Shown piece after piece: positions 45,567-54,512 of a DNA stretch of 64,000 bases (position 1 is its first letter; every line of letters starts with the position of its first letter). Where the stretch lies: assembly GCF_030518155.1 (NCBI RefSeq), contig NZ_JAULRU010000548.1, positions 47,105 to 111,104 of the forward strand. Direction: 5' to 3'. This DNA is from Gilvimarinus gilvus (GTDB taxonomy: Bacteria; Pseudomonadota; Gammaproteobacteria; Pseudomonadales; Cellvibrionaceae). Both the position numbers and the translations under genes were made by a program. Below the pieces are notes generated by a model. It was given only the letters and a program-made list of their open reading frames with translations. It was not told the origin of the DNA and made no database searches.

Positions 45567-46982
45567 TTAATCGAGTTTGTAGGCCTGTTTCACCAGGTTG
45601 TAGGTCAGGTCGATGGCAACATCGCGAGCCTCATCTTCGGGCAAACGATGCTCGGCCACAAAACGCGCCAGGAAATTGCAATCCATACGACGCGCCACAT
45701 CGTGACGGGCAGGTATCGACAAGAAGGCACGCGTATCATCGTTAAAGCCAACTGTGTTGTAAAAACCCGCCGTTTCGGTGACTTGCTCGCGGAAACGACG
45801 CATACCCTCAGGACTGTCATGGAACCACCACGAAGGTCCCAGCTTCAATACCGGATAGTGCCCTGCCAATGGGGCAAGTTCGCGTGAATATACGGTCTCA
45901 TCCAGGGTAAACAGAATAATAGACAGACGAGTGTCGTTGCCGTATTTATCAAGTAAGGGCTTAAGCGCATTTACGTATTCAGTTTGCGATGGAATATCGG
46001 CGCCTTTGTCGCGACCAAAACCGCTGAACACTTGCGGGTTGTGATTGCGGAAGGAGCCGGGGTGAATTTGCATTACCAATCCATCCTCGATGCTCATCCC
46101 CGCCATTTCTGTCAGCATTTGCCCACGGAATACTTCGGCCTCTACAGGGGAACAGTTACCTGCTAGCGCTTTGGCAAACAGAGCTTCGCATTCGGCCACC
46201 GACAAATCGGAGGTCTGCGCTGTAGGGTGACCGTGATCTGTGGAGGTAGCGCCAAACGATTTAAAGTACTCGCGACGATTTTGCAGCGCCGCCAAATAAC
46301 CCGCCCAGTTACCGGTATCTTCACCTGTAATTTCACCGAGCTTGGCCACGTTGTTGGCGAAACCTTCAAAGTCTGGGTCAACCACCGGGTCGGGACGGTA
46401 AGCGGTAATCACTCCACCTTTCCAACCGCTTTCTCGAATTTTACGATGGTGGCGCAAATCATCCAACGGAGATTCGGTGGTTGCCAGCCACTCAATGTTA
46501 AAACTTTCCATGAGTGCACGAGGGCGGAACGCCTCGGTTTGCAAATACTCGTCGATACGATCGTAGTAAGTGTCTGCGGTATCTGAGTTGAGCAGCTGAT
46601 CCAGCTTAAATACTTCGCTGAATACATAGTCCAACCACATTCTGGACGGTGTACCACGAAAGACATGATAGTGAGAGGCAAACAAGCGCCATATTTTACG
46701 CGGGTCCTGCTCTACCGGCAGACCGGCCTTACTCGGCACGCCCAAGTCAGCCATAGACACGCCCAGACTATAGAGCATGCGGAAGACATAGTGGTCGGGT
46801 TTGATCAGCAGCTCTGCCGGATTGGGGAACAGCTCGTTGTCCGCAAACCAAGACGGGTCGGTGTGACCGTGCGGACTGACTATGGGTAAGTCTTTAACTT
46901 CTTGATACAGGCGACGGGCAATCGCTCGTGTAGCCTCGTCCGTCGGGAACAGGCGATCCGGGTGTAAGTAGAGTGCACTCAT
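45567..46982 (-). CDS. uxaC: Glucuronate/galacturonate isomerase
   Basis: A 471-residue TIM-barrel isomerase, the same size as E. coli UxaC (470). It converts D-glucuronate to D-fructuronate and D-galacturonate to D-tagaturonate. Diagnostic stretches: LPIVSPHGHTDPSWFADN with the metal-binding HGH, and FTLDETVYSRELAPLAGHYP. First gene of the uxaC-uxuB-pectinesterase operon; divergent from kdgK across a 333-base region with several operator-like sequences. Confidence 0.97.
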   Translation of the reverse strand: MSALYLHPDRLFPTDEATRAIARRLYQEVKDLPIVSPHGHTDPSWFADNELFPNPAELLIKPDHYVFRMLYSLGVSMADLGVPSKAGLPVEQDPRKIWRLFASHYHVFRGTPSRMWLDYVFSEVFKLDQLLNSDTADTYYDRIDEYLQTEAFRPRALMESFNIEWLATTESPLDDLRHHRKIRESGWKGGVITAYRPDPVVDPDFEGFANNVAKLGEITGEDTGNWAGYLAALQNRREYFKSFGATSTDHGHPTAQTSDLSVAECEALFAKALAGNCSPVEAEVFRGQMLTEMAGMSIEDGLVMQIHPGSFRNHNPQVFSGFGRDKGADIPSQTEYVNALKPLLDKYGNDTRLSIILFTLDETVYSRELAPLAGHYPVLKLGPSWWFHDSPEGMRRFREQVTETAGFYNTVGFNDDTRAFLSIPARHDVARRMDCNFLARFVAEHRLPEDEARDVAIDLTYNLVKQAYKLD

Positions 46983-47014
46983 TGTAATCTTGTACCTTGG
47001 TTGTAGTAGTTAGG

Positions 47015-47041
47015 CTGACCAGTCTGACCAGTCTGACCAGA
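47015..47041. repeat. Three tandem copies of CTGACCAGT
   Basis: Units at 47015-47023, 47024-47032 and 47033-47041 (last base changed). Each contains CTGACCA, which resembles one half of the neighbouring operator. Confidence 0.85.
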
Positions 47042-47059
47042 GAGGCAATCGGCCAACCC

Positions 47060-47074
47060 TTAGGTATGACCAAT
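47060..47074. promoter_or_regulatory. Candidate GntR (FadR-type) operator upstream of uxaC
   Basis: TTAGGTATGACCAAT: right half perfect, left half one or two mismatches. It lies 78 bases upstream of uxaC. Confidence 0.5.
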
Positions 47075-47251
47075 TTATAGTGTCAAACACCGGCTCTGCT
47101 GTCAATATCCCCGACACCATGCCGGACTTTAAAGCGCTTACCTCCCGCCTCTTGGCGGGGGATTTACGCCACTTGATAGATCGTAACGTCACGACTATAT
47201 GGTTATTATGACTATAACATAAAACCCAAATGCGATGCGCCAACATGTACA

Positions 47252-47266
47252 ATCGGCTTGACCAAT
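47252..47266. promoter_or_regulatory. Candidate GntR (FadR-type) operator upstream of kdgK
   Basis: ATCGGCTTGACCAAT: ATCGG and CCAAT arms around a 5-base centre, one mismatch. It lies 50 bases upstream of kdgK. Confidence 0.55.
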
Positions 47267-47315
47267 TGTACAATCCCCCACTCACAAATGCATGAACCAG
47301 CAAGGGTAGAACACC

Positions 47316-48263
47316 ATGACGAAAATTGCCTGTATCGGTGAAGTAATGATTGAGCTTGCAGTGGCCCCGCCGGCCCCCCAAGGCACCGAACTCAAGGCGC
47401 TGTCATACGCCGGCGACACTTACAACACCGTCGTCACCCTCGCCCGACTCGGCGCAGAAACGACTTACGTCACCCGCCTGGGGGATGACCACTACAGCGA
47501 CGCAGTCATCGCCCGGCTGGAGGCGGAACAAATTGCCAGCAGTGCAATTGTCCGCGACAAAGGTAAAGTGCCTGGCCTGTACATGATTCACAACTCCTCC
47601 GATGGCGAGCGCGAGTTTTTTTATTGGCGCGACCGAGCGCCGGCTCGTGAGCTTTTTCTGCACGAAGAAGAAATCGCCGCCCTTGAGGTAAAGCTCGCCG
47701 ATACCGATATGATCTACCTGTCGGGCATCACTCTGGCTATTATTGGCGACTCAGGCCGTAACAACCTGGCCGCTTTTTTACGCCGCTACAAAGCGAAAGG
47801 GGGCAAAGTTGCCTTTGACAGCAACTACCGTCCGCGCTTATGGCAATCGCCAGAGCAAGCGCAGCAGGCCAATCGCGAAATTTTAAGCTTGACCGATCTC
47901 GCCCTACTCACACTGGATGACGAGGAGTTACTGTGGGGAACCGACGGGGATGCCATTGGTGAGCTACTCGCGCGTTATAAAGATTTTGCCATTGATGAAA
48001 TCGTGTTGAAACGTGGCAGCGACAATGTTGTGGTACTAAGAGGAGATCAACGCAGTGAAATCCCGGTACCGAAGGTTACCGACATTGTCGACACTACCGC
48101 AGCCGGTGACACTTTCAACGCCGGCTACCTTGCCGCTCATCTCGCAGGCAAAGGACCGGAGGAATGCGCGCAACAAGCCAACCGCTGCGCCGGCGTCATC
48201 ATTCGCCACCGTGGCGGCGTTATCGATAAGTCTGTGTTCCTCGATGAAGTCGCTCAGCGATAG
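47316..48263 (+). CDS. kdgK: 2-dehydro-3-deoxygluconokinase
   Basis: A 315-residue PfkB-family sugar kinase that phosphorylates KDG to KDPG, the meeting point of the KduID and UxaC/UxuB branches. The N-terminus IACIGEVMIELA, the substrate lid region with YAGDTYNTVVTLARLG and the signature DTTAAGDTFNAGYLAA with the catalytic Asp are all present. It stands alone on +; its last 10 bases overlap the 3' end of the convergent pectate lyase gene. Confidence 0.95.
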   Translation: MTKIACIGEVMIELAVAPPAPQGTELKALSYAGDTYNTVVTLARLGAETTYVTRLGDDHYSDAVIARLEAEQIASSAIVRDKGKVPGLYMIHNSSDGEREFFYWRDRAPARELFLHEEEIAALEVKLADTDMIYLSGITLAIIGDSGRNNLAAFLRRYKAKGGKVAFDSNYRPRLWQSPEQAQQANREILSLTDLALLTLDDEELLWGTDGDAIGELLARYKDFAIDEIVLKRGSDNVVVLRGDQRSEIPVPKVTDIVDTTAAGDTFNAGYLAAHLAGKGPEECAQQANRCAGVIIRHRGGVIDKSVFLDEVAQR

Positions 48264-49537
48264 CCTGCTGGAATAAAACTCGCCAGCCAGGCCGGCACAT
48301 CGCGGGCCTTAGTTGGCACCTGCAGTGCGCGGTGGGTTGGCGTTACTTTCGGGTACCCACCTACGTCCTGCTCAGAGTCAATGATCCTTCCCCTACCTTG
48401 CCGCGCACTGGCAACAATACGCAGGTCTACCGCATCCCGATCCCATGGGCGAGCCCCCGCATTGGCAAGCACAGCTTCGCGAACCTCTGCGACAGGCAAC
48501 GCTTCAAGCCCTTTAGGCCAAACCGGCGGCTTGTCTAGCAGTTTAATATCGCCCTGCACTTGCGCCATATCGCCACCATCTAAATTCAGCACCCGATTAT
48601 CTTTCAGGTAAACATCACCTTGATGTGCAACCAACGCTAAATCTGAATAGGTGTCACGCCCGTACTGTAGCTCATTGCCGACGACCGCGACTCTGGGGTT
48701 GGCGGGCTTGCGTTCTTTACCTATCCACTCGTCCTCGATGTAGCCTAACTGCACCGCAGCATTACCTATGTTATAGAGATAATTGTTAACGACAACACCG
48801 GTGGCATGCGCCTTAAAATAGGGATTGCGGCGATCATTGTGGGCGAACAGGTTACCGACTACGGCAATATCTTGGACATAGTCGTGAATCAAAATGCCTT
48901 TGGAGTGCTTGCCTTTCTTATGTGTGGCATAGTCTAGGGCCTCGGCAATGATCGAGCGACTGAACGTTATCTTACCGGAGGTCGCCATTGGCCCCTCTGT
49001 GCGCTCGCCTGATGCCGACATATTCTCGTCCACAGCCCAACTGGTTGAGCAGTGATCAATATGAATGTTGCGTGCATGCTTGCGGGAGATACCTATACCG
49101 TCTGGCTCCCAACCGGAACGCGCAGCGCCGCCATTAGCTCCCGGGCGAACGCGCAAGTGCTGCAATCGTACATCGTGCGTGGCAATGCCAATACCACCTC
49201 GAATTAATGTAATACCTGGGCTGGGCGCGGTCTGCCCCGCTACCGTGACATAGGGCTCCGTAATTCGAACCCCTTTACCAGCCAGGTCTATCACGCCGCC
49301 AACCTCAAACACCACAATACGCGGCCCCTTTTGCTCCAGAGCCCAACGCAAGGTTCCCTCACCTTCTGAGGCAAGGCTTGTGACTTTCAATACCTGGCCA
49401 CCTTCACCTGCGGGGGTATCCATACCAAAGCCCGTTACGTTGCTGAGGTCCTGAGCGTTTGCTAACGACATTAGCAGGCAGGCGAAAACCGTGGCAAGTG
49501 CGTTTGACACTTTGCCACTGATTGTAAATATTCTCAT
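48254..49537 (-). CDS. Secreted pectate lyase (PL1-like beta-helix)
   Basis: A 427-residue secreted lyase. The signal peptide ends SLANAQ. The body is a right-handed beta-helix: GFGMDTPAGEGGQ, VFEVGGVIDLAG, DHCSTSWAVDENMS and NLFAHNDRRNPYFKAH, the last in the region of the catalytic Arg of PL1-type enzymes. It should cleave demethylated pectin by elimination and yield the unsaturated ends handled by GH105, KduI and KduD. Last gene of the dctPQM-VOC-lyase run on the minus strand; 46 bases after the VOC gene. Confidence 0.88.
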   Translation of the reverse strand: MRIFTISGKVSNALATVFACLLMSLANAQDLSNVTGFGMDTPAGEGGQVLKVTSLASEGEGTLRWALEQKGPRIVVFEVGGVIDLAGKGVRITEPYVTVAGQTAPSPGITLIRGGIGIATHDVRLQHLRVRPGANGGAARSGWEPDGIGISRKHARNIHIDHCSTSWAVDENMSASGERTEGPMATSGKITFSRSIIAEALDYATHKKGKHSKGILIHDYVQDIAVVGNLFAHNDRRNPYFKAHATGVVVNNYLYNIGNAAVQLGYIEDEWIGKERKPANPRVAVVGNELQYGRDTYSDLALVAHQGDVYLKDNRVLNLDGGDMAQVQGDIKLLDKPPVWPKGLEALPVAEVREAVLANAGARPWDRDAVDLRIVASARQGRGRIIDSEQDVGGYPKVTPTHRALQVPTKARDVPAWLASFIPAGYR

Positions 49538-49583
49538 AAAACCTCCGGGGACCTGGAGTAACAGAAACTATAGAAGGGGAGAA

Positions 49584-49967
49584 CTACACCATAGGGTTGC
49601 CGCGCTTGCACAGCTGAATCGAAAACCCCCAAGGGTCTTTCAACATCAGCAATACCGACCCATCTTGCAGACGAACATCATCGACAATCTTACAACCTTC
49701 GCCACACAAGCGTTTGGCATCTTGGTCTGGGTCATCGCTGACAAAGGCCAGGTGCAAAGTGAGTGGATTCATTGACGGGTAGTCCGGCACGTCATCCGGC
49801 GGGTTGTTATAAATTTCTATCATCACTTTGCCGGTCACGTCCGCCAGAAAGTGAGTGTGGGGAGCCTTGTCAAACTTGTGCTTTACCGTAAAACCCAAAT
49901 GCTCACAATACCATTCGGCAATTGCGATTGGATCCTCGACATTAAAGGCAAAGTGCTCAATTCGCAT
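49584..49967 (-). CDS. VOC (glyoxalase/bleomycin resistance fold) protein
   Basis: A 127-residue protein with the paired beta-alpha-beta units of the VOC superfamily: MRIEHFAFNVEDPIAIAEWY at the start and LHLAFVSDDPDQDAKRL, then LKDPWGFSIQL at the end. Candidate metal ligands are His5, Glu-containing MIEIYNNP and the second His in TLHLAF. It lies between the TRAP transporter and the pectate lyase genes, 15 bases after dctM. An isomerase or ring-opening role in uronate use is possible, but the substrate is unknown. Confidence 0.8.
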   Translation of the reverse strand: MRIEHFAFNVEDPIAIAEWYCEHLGFTVKHKFDKAPHTHFLADVTGKVMIEIYNNPPDDVPDYPSMNPLTLHLAFVSDDPDQDAKRLCGEGCKIVDDVRLQDGSVLLMLKDPWGFSIQLCKRGNPMV

Positions 49968-49982
49968 TCGAAAACCTCGTAT

Positions 49983-51287
49983 CTATTTTTCGTACAAACC
50001 AAAGAAAGTGGGTAAAAACTCACTAACTGCTGGCACGTATGTCACCAACATCAGCACGACCACCATCGCCGCATACATGGGCATCAATGGCTTAATCAGT
50101 TTCGCGATCGAAGTTTTGGCAATACCACAGCCCACAAATAGCACAGCTCCCACAGGCGGAGTACACAAACCGATACACAGGTTCAGCACCATCATTATGC
50201 CGAAATGCAGCGGGGACATTCCCAGTTCCATGGCAACAGGCAAGAAAATAGGTGTGAAGATCAGCACTGCGGGCGTCATATCCATAAAGATGCCCACCAA
50301 CAATAAAATTAGGTTAATCGTCAGTAGGATTACAAACGGATTATCACTCAAGCCCATCAAGGCACTGCTAATATTTTGCGGTATATTTTCGTAGCTCAGC
50401 ATCCAACTCATTGCCGTAGAAGTGGCGATCAGCAACATAACAATAGCGGTGGTTTCTACTGATTTAATAAAAATTTCAGGGAGCTCAGGAATTTTAACTT
50501 CGCGATACACAAAAACCGACAGGATCAGCGAATACAGCACCGCAATAACACTGGCCTCAGTCGCGGTGAAAAAGCCGCCGACAATACCGCCTATCACTAA
50601 GACAATCAGAAACAGACTCGGAATAGCGTCCAAGGTCTTTTTCACTACATCCTTAAACGTTGGCATCACGCCAACAGGATAACCGTGCACCTTGGCATAG
50701 ACCGCACAGACGGCCATTAAGCTAAGCGCCACTAAAATACCTGGCAAGTACCCGGCGATAAACAGTGCCGCAATGGAAACACCACCGCTGGCCAGAGAGT
50801 AGACAATTAAAATATTACTCGGTGGAATCAACAGACCAGTGGTTGAGGAAGCAACCGTTACGGCCGCATTGAAGTTTCTGTCGTAACCTTCCTTTTCCAT
50901 GGCGGGCACCATAAAGCCACCAATGGCAGAGGTAGCCGCCACCGCAGAGCCCGATATGGCACCAAACAAAGTACAACTAATAATATTCACAAAGGCCAGG
51001 CCGCCAGGCAACATACCAATTAACACCTTGGCGAACTCGATCAACCGGTGCGCTATGCCACCCCGCCCCATCAGCAACCCAGAGAGTACAAAAAATGGGA
51101 TAGCGAGCAATGCGAAACTGTTAATACCACTGGCCATCCGTTGCGCTACCGTTACGGCGGCAGGACCAAAGTCGATGGTAAATAGCATGGCGGCAAAGGT
51201 CGCAACACCAATGCCAATAGAGATGGGAACGTTGAGCGCCAGCAGCAGAACAAACGTCACCAAAAGAACGACGACGGACCAATCCAT
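49983..51287 (-). CDS. dctM: TRAP transporter large permease (DctM)
   Basis: A 434-residue integral membrane protein with about twelve helices and the family's GLLIPPSNILIVYS and MFMDMTPAVLIFTPIFLP-type segments (ILLLVGIFMDMTPAVLI). It is the channel-forming subunit of a sodium-driven uptake system. Located 41 bases after dctQ. In this locus the cargo is probably a uronate (galacturonate, glucuronate or an unsaturated monomer). Confidence 0.93.
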   Translation of the reverse strand: MDWSVVVLLVTFVLLLALNVPISIGIGVATFAAMLFTIDFGPAAVTVAQRMASGINSFALLAIPFFVLSGLLMGRGGIAHRLIEFAKVLIGMLPGGLAFVNIISCTLFGAISGSAVAATSAIGGFMVPAMEKEGYDRNFNAAVTVASSTTGLLIPPSNILIVYSLASGGVSIAALFIAGYLPGILVALSLMAVCAVYAKVHGYPVGVMPTFKDVVKKTLDAIPSLFLIVLVIGGIVGGFFTATEASVIAVLYSLILSVFVYREVKIPELPEIFIKSVETTAIVMLLIATSTAMSWMLSYENIPQNISSALMGLSDNPFVILLTINLILLLVGIFMDMTPAVLIFTPIFLPVAMELGMSPLHFGIMMVLNLCIGLCTPPVGAVLFVGCGIAKTSIAKLIKPLMPMYAAMVVVLMLVTYVPAVSEFLPTFFGLYEK

Positions 51288-51328
51288 CTGATTACCTCAA
51301 TTCATTATTGTTGCGGCTTGACCGCGTA

Positions 51329-51823
51329 TTATTCGTAAAATTCCAGATGTTCAGGCTCTGGGTCACCATTGACAATACGGTCAATAGAAAACATAACGAT
51401 TAAAAATCCACTCAAGGGAATAACGCAGTAGAGGTAGCCTACCTTTACTTGCAGTGCGGCGGACATCTGATCGAGCTCTAAGGTCAGCAACACCAGCTTG
51501 CTGCCACCGTAGATCATGATCACACTGGCAAAAATCGCACAGACAATGGAAATGAAAATATCCAACTTGCGTTTGGCTAAACCCTCGAGCTTTTGCGAAA
51601 GAATATCGAGCCCCAAGTGCGCTTTTCTACGATAGGCATAGGCGGCCCCAAGCAAGCCTATCCAGACCAGTAGGAACCGTGCCAGCTCTTCGGTGTAGGA
51701 GCTAGGCTCCTGCAACAAAAAGCGGGTAACCACTTGCCAAGTCACATCGACCACCATCGCCGCCATAAGCAAACCGACAAAAGCGCCTAAAAATTTCTCT
51801 ACGATGTTCATTAAACTCTTCAT
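51329..51823 (-). CDS. dctQ: TRAP transporter small permease (DctQ)
   Basis: A 164-residue protein with four predicted membrane helices (FLGAFVGLLMAAMVVDVTW; FLLVWIGLLGAAYAYRR; IFISIVCAIFASVIMIY; CVIPLSGFLIVMFSI). The EELARFLLVWIGLLGAA pattern is typical. It lies 8 bases after dctP and partners DctM. Confidence 0.9.
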   Translation of the reverse strand: MKSLMNIVEKFLGAFVGLLMAAMVVDVTWQVVTRFLLQEPSSYTEELARFLLVWIGLLGAAYAYRRKAHLGLDILSQKLEGLAKRKLDIFISIVCAIFASVIMIYGGSKLVLLTLELDQMSAALQVKVGYLYCVIPLSGFLIVMFSIDRIVNGDPEPEHLEFYE

Positions 51824-51831
51824 GATTTCGC

Positions 51832-52809
51832 CTACATCGCTTTAAAAGTTTGAATCAAATCGTAGAGCTCCGTGCCCTTGTACGATTCGTGCATGGCTTC
51901 AACCTTAGCCATAAACGGGGCCTTGTCGGGACGAATAATGGTCACACCGGCCGCCTCTACCGCTTCCAGTGCCTCTTCGGTTTTCTCAGCCCACAGTTTA
52001 CGCTGATACACTACAGCCTCATCCATCGCCTGCTGCAGCCACTGTTGCTGATGAGCATCGAGCGTGCTCCAGATATAGCTGCTGATCAGTACAATGTCTG
52101 GCACAGAGGTGTGCTCATTGAGGGTGTAATATTTGCACACTTCATAGTGTTTCGAGGTGTAGAAGCTCGGCGGGTTATTCTCCGCACCATCGACTACCCC
52201 CTGAGACAGGGCGGTATAGAGCTCGCCCCACGAAATAGGGGTAGGCGATCCGCCCAACGCCTGCACCATCTTCAAAGCGGTTTGGCTCTGCTGCACACGT
52301 ATTTTTTGCCCGGCTAAATCTTCTGGCTTATTAACAGGGGTGTTTACGTTATAAAAACTGCGACTACCCGCATCAAAATAACCCAGCCCTCTTAAATTAA
52401 CCGAATCCCCTGCCAACAATAAGTCCTGGCCCTGTCTACTGTTAAGTACACGCCAGAAATGCTCATTGTCGCGAAATACGTAGGGAATATTGAAAACTTT
52501 CATGGCAGGCACAAAGCCTTCCATTGGACTAGAAGACACCTTGGTCATTGCCAGAGAGCCAATTTGCAACAGCTCCATGAGCTCGCGCTCACTACCAAGC
52601 TGTCCACCGGGGTAGATATCAATTTTCATCTTGCCGCCGGATATGTCATGCAACCGGTCAGACATAAAGACAATAGCTTGATGAACGGGGTGGTTATTAT
52701 CCAAGCTGTGCGCCATTTTCAATGTGCGCACGTCAGCGTCTTTACCACACGCAGCGGCTAAGACACATATAGCCACCAACGTCAGAAATTTTAGAGTCGG
52801 CTTACCCAT
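51832..52809 (-). CDS. dctP: TRAP transporter substrate-binding protein (DctP), lipid-anchored
   Basis: A 325-residue binding protein. Start at 52809 (MGKPTLKFLTLVAICVLAAACGK), with a GAG-containing site shortly upstream; an ATG four codons earlier is an alternative. The lipobox AAAC gives a lipid-anchored protein, less usual than a soluble DctP. The family Arg that binds the carboxylate is expected in the AGQKIRVQQSQTALKMVQALG stretch (split here only for reading). PISWGELYTALSQGVVDGAENN is characteristic of DctP. Two operator-like half-sites lie 260-350 bases upstream. Confidence 0.92.
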   Translation of the reverse strand: MGKPTLKFLTLVAICVLAAACGKDADVRTLKMAHSLDNNHPVHQAIVFMSDRLHDISGGKMKIDIYPGGQLGSERELMELLQIGSLAMTKVSSSPMEGFVPAMKVFNIPYVFRDNEHFWRVLNSRQGQDLLLAGDSVNLRGLGYFDAGSRSFYNVNTPVNKPEDLAGQKIRVQQSQTALKMVQALGGSPTPISWGELYTALSQGVVDGAENNPPSFYTSKHYEVCKYYTLNEHTSVPDIVLISSYIWSTLDAHQQQWLQQAMDEAVVYQRKLWAEKTEEALEAVEAAGVTIIRPDKAPFMAKVEAMHESYKGTELYDLIQTFKAM

Positions 52810-53067
52810 ACTACATCTCATTGGTTTATTGTTATCGGGCTCGACGTCATCATACCGAGTAAAAAAAGTGCGGGCTATGGGAAGTACAAACTTATTGTCA
52901 CTTTGACCATAGAGGTCGCGCAACTATAACAAATTGCCTTCTCAACCATAACCCGCGCTGGGTTCTAACAACCCAAGGAGAGCCACACTTTGATTGGCAT
53001 GACCGATAGCCAAGCTCTTTTGATCCAAAAACTGCTGTAAAAGCACTTTTAATGAACCTCAGAGGCA

Positions 53068-53082
53068 ACCTATCTGACCAAT
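53068..53082. promoter_or_regulatory. Candidate GntR (FadR-type) half-operator
   Basis: ACCTATCTGACCAAT: perfect CTGACCAAT right half, poor left half. About 260 bases upstream of dctP. Confidence 0.35.
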
Positions 53083-53143
53083 CATGGTAATAATTGCACA
53101 TTAGGTCAGGCAGAGCAACCCCCAAAGGAGCGTTTTTGGCAAT

Positions 53144-53158
53144 ACCTGCCTGACCAAT
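53144..53158. promoter_or_regulatory. Candidate GntR (FadR-type) half-operator
   Basis: ACCTGCCTGACCAAT: same right half as the previous site, about 335 bases upstream of dctP. Confidence 0.35.
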
Positions 53159-53188
53159 ATTTACTAATAGAAAAAAGCTGGGGGAGGG

Positions 53189-54022
53189 TTAAGGGCAGGC
53201 CATCTTGGTGCCGTCGCACATAAAAGACTCAAAGGTATCGTCGGTATCTTCGAAGTATGCCTCGGACTGCATGCGAACAATAGCTTCCGAGAAAAGTACA
53301 AACCCCTCTTGATTATTCGCCCGATCCTGGCAGAGCTCCTCGTAGGTAGCCGTCACATCCGCTGCGGCATTCACCTCTCCGCGGTTCGCATCTGCAAAAC
53401 GCGGGTCGTTGATGGTGTGGTGTTCGCGATAAGAAGCCGCATCCCGGCGATTATTAAGCTCGCTTAGAGAGCCTATAATTTTATTCACCAGTGGGACCAT
53501 TAATAAATAACAGTACTGCACCCGGATTTTTAGCAGATTAGCGTCCTGAATACTTGCGCCATCAACCTCCCAGGTTGGCCGATACATCAAGTTGTCGTTA
53601 GGTATCGCGATATTGCCATCAACAACCTCCCCAAACCCGCCGACATCCAACATCGCAGAGGTGGGATTAACACGAATAATCCGAGTGTAATTATCTACCT
53701 CAAAAACAGCATCCCGTCTGGTACCGCCACTATCAATACCAGCGGCTATATCATCCCTCTGGTCGCCTAGCGTGCCCGAATTGGTAAACAGAGGGGCCAG
53801 ACCGCGAATTAACCCTCGTCGCAGAGCACTATAGGTGGCGTGATTTGTAGCCCCCACTCTGGCGGCCTGAAACGTCGCGTAATTTAAGGTGGTTTTGGCA
53901 GAATAAATAAACGCTATCTGAATGGCACCAAAAATAAGCAGCAACAAAACTGGAATGATGATGACAAACTCAATCATTGCCTGGCCTTTTGTTAAACGCC
54001 GCTTACTGTTCACGCAACTCAC
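53189..54022 (-). CDS. TadE/TadG-like minor pilus protein
   Basis: A 277-residue protein with the TadE start: basic residues, then KGQAMIEFVIIIPVLLLLIFGAIQ (positions about 13-36), the Glu being the usual +5 position after prepilin-peptidase cleavage. The remainder is extracytoplasmic and contains several cysteines near the end (QYCYL, ELCQD, FMCDGTKMACP) that may form disulfides. Last gene of the Tad operon; its start overlaps the end of the TPR gene by 20 bases, with a GTG three codons later as an alternative. Confidence 0.82.
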   Translation of the reverse strand: MSCVNSKRRLTKGQAMIEFVIIIPVLLLLIFGAIQIAFIYSAKTTLNYATFQAARVGATNHATYSALRRGLIRGLAPLFTNSGTLGDQRDDIAAGIDSGGTRRDAVFEVDNYTRIIRVNPTSAMLDVGGFGEVVDGNIAIPNDNLMYRPTWEVDGASIQDANLLKIRVQYCYLLMVPLVNKIIGSLSELNNRRDAASYREHHTINDPRFADANRGEVNAAADVTATYEELCQDRANNQEGFVLFSEAIVRMQSEAYFEDTDDTFESFMCDGTKMACP

Positions 54023-54512
54023 CCACCTCTACTGAACCAGCCGATTCCTGACTTTCTGGTACAGTCTGCTCACCAGCGTCTAACGTGTTAAAAGGTTCCA
54101 ACACCGCGTCGACAAGACGCTGAACACGAACAATCTGAGGATCATTCTTAGGAACATTCGCATACATGTCCGCCACCGTCTGAGTCAAAATTTGCGACTG
54201 AACATAACTCATGTTTATCCAGGCACTGGCAAACTCAGGGTCCAGACTGATAGCCATTTGATACGCGCCAACCGCTAGATTGTAATCTCCCAGCTGTGCA
54301 TAGCAGTTACCCAGGCGCAGCCAACTATGCTTACTTTCCGGCAAGTCCGCCACCAAAGACTGATACTCCGGCAGCGCCTTACTGTATTGCCCCTGCTGAT
54401 ACCAGGCTTCCGCTCTGGCCTGAGTATCGAAAACTTGTTTGGCTTTGTCGGGCGCAACCCCCGCACATGCGGTCAGGCAAGCCACCATAAATATACCTAG
54501 CAATAAACGCAT
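54003..54512 (-). CDS. TPR lipoprotein of the Tad operon (TadD-like)
   Basis: A 169-residue lipoprotein (VACLTACAG). Two to three tetratricopeptide repeats occupy about 33-110 (AEAWYQQGQYSKALPEYQSL, SWLRLGNCYAQLGDYNLAVGAY). TadD proteins of this kind help the secretin or pilus assemble. The gene overlaps the DUF192 gene by 16 bases and the TadE gene by 20, so the three are tightly coupled. Confidence 0.8.
   Translation of the reverse strand: MRLLLGIFMVACLTACAGVAPDKAKQVFDTQARAEAWYQQGQYSKALPEYQSLVADLPESKHSWLRLGNCYAQLGDYNLAVGAYQMAISLDPEFASAWINMSYVQSQILTQTVADMYANVPKNDPQIVRVQRLVDAVLEPFNTLDAGEQTVPESQESAGSVEVGELREQ

Larger units (their letters stand above)
46983..47315. promoter_or_regulatory. Divergent control region of uxaC and kdgK
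   Basis: No gene is seen in these 333 bases. They hold a 9-bp tandem repeat (47015-47041), two candidate GntR-type operators (47060-47074 and 47252-47266) and a hairpin with CCCGCC (47144-47149), TCTT loop and GGCGGG (47154-47159). Confidence 0.6.
52810..53188. other. Intergenic region upstream of the TRAP operon and downstream of the Tad operon
   Basis: About 380 bases with no recognised gene. It holds two CTGACCAAT half-operators (near 53075 and 53151), a related ATTAGGTCAGG near 53100, and an A/T-rich AAAAG-CA-CTTTT hairpin near 53038. No strong terminator for the Tad operon is visible; a T-rich run follows the TadE stop on the minus strand but without a convincing stem. Confidence 0.5.
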
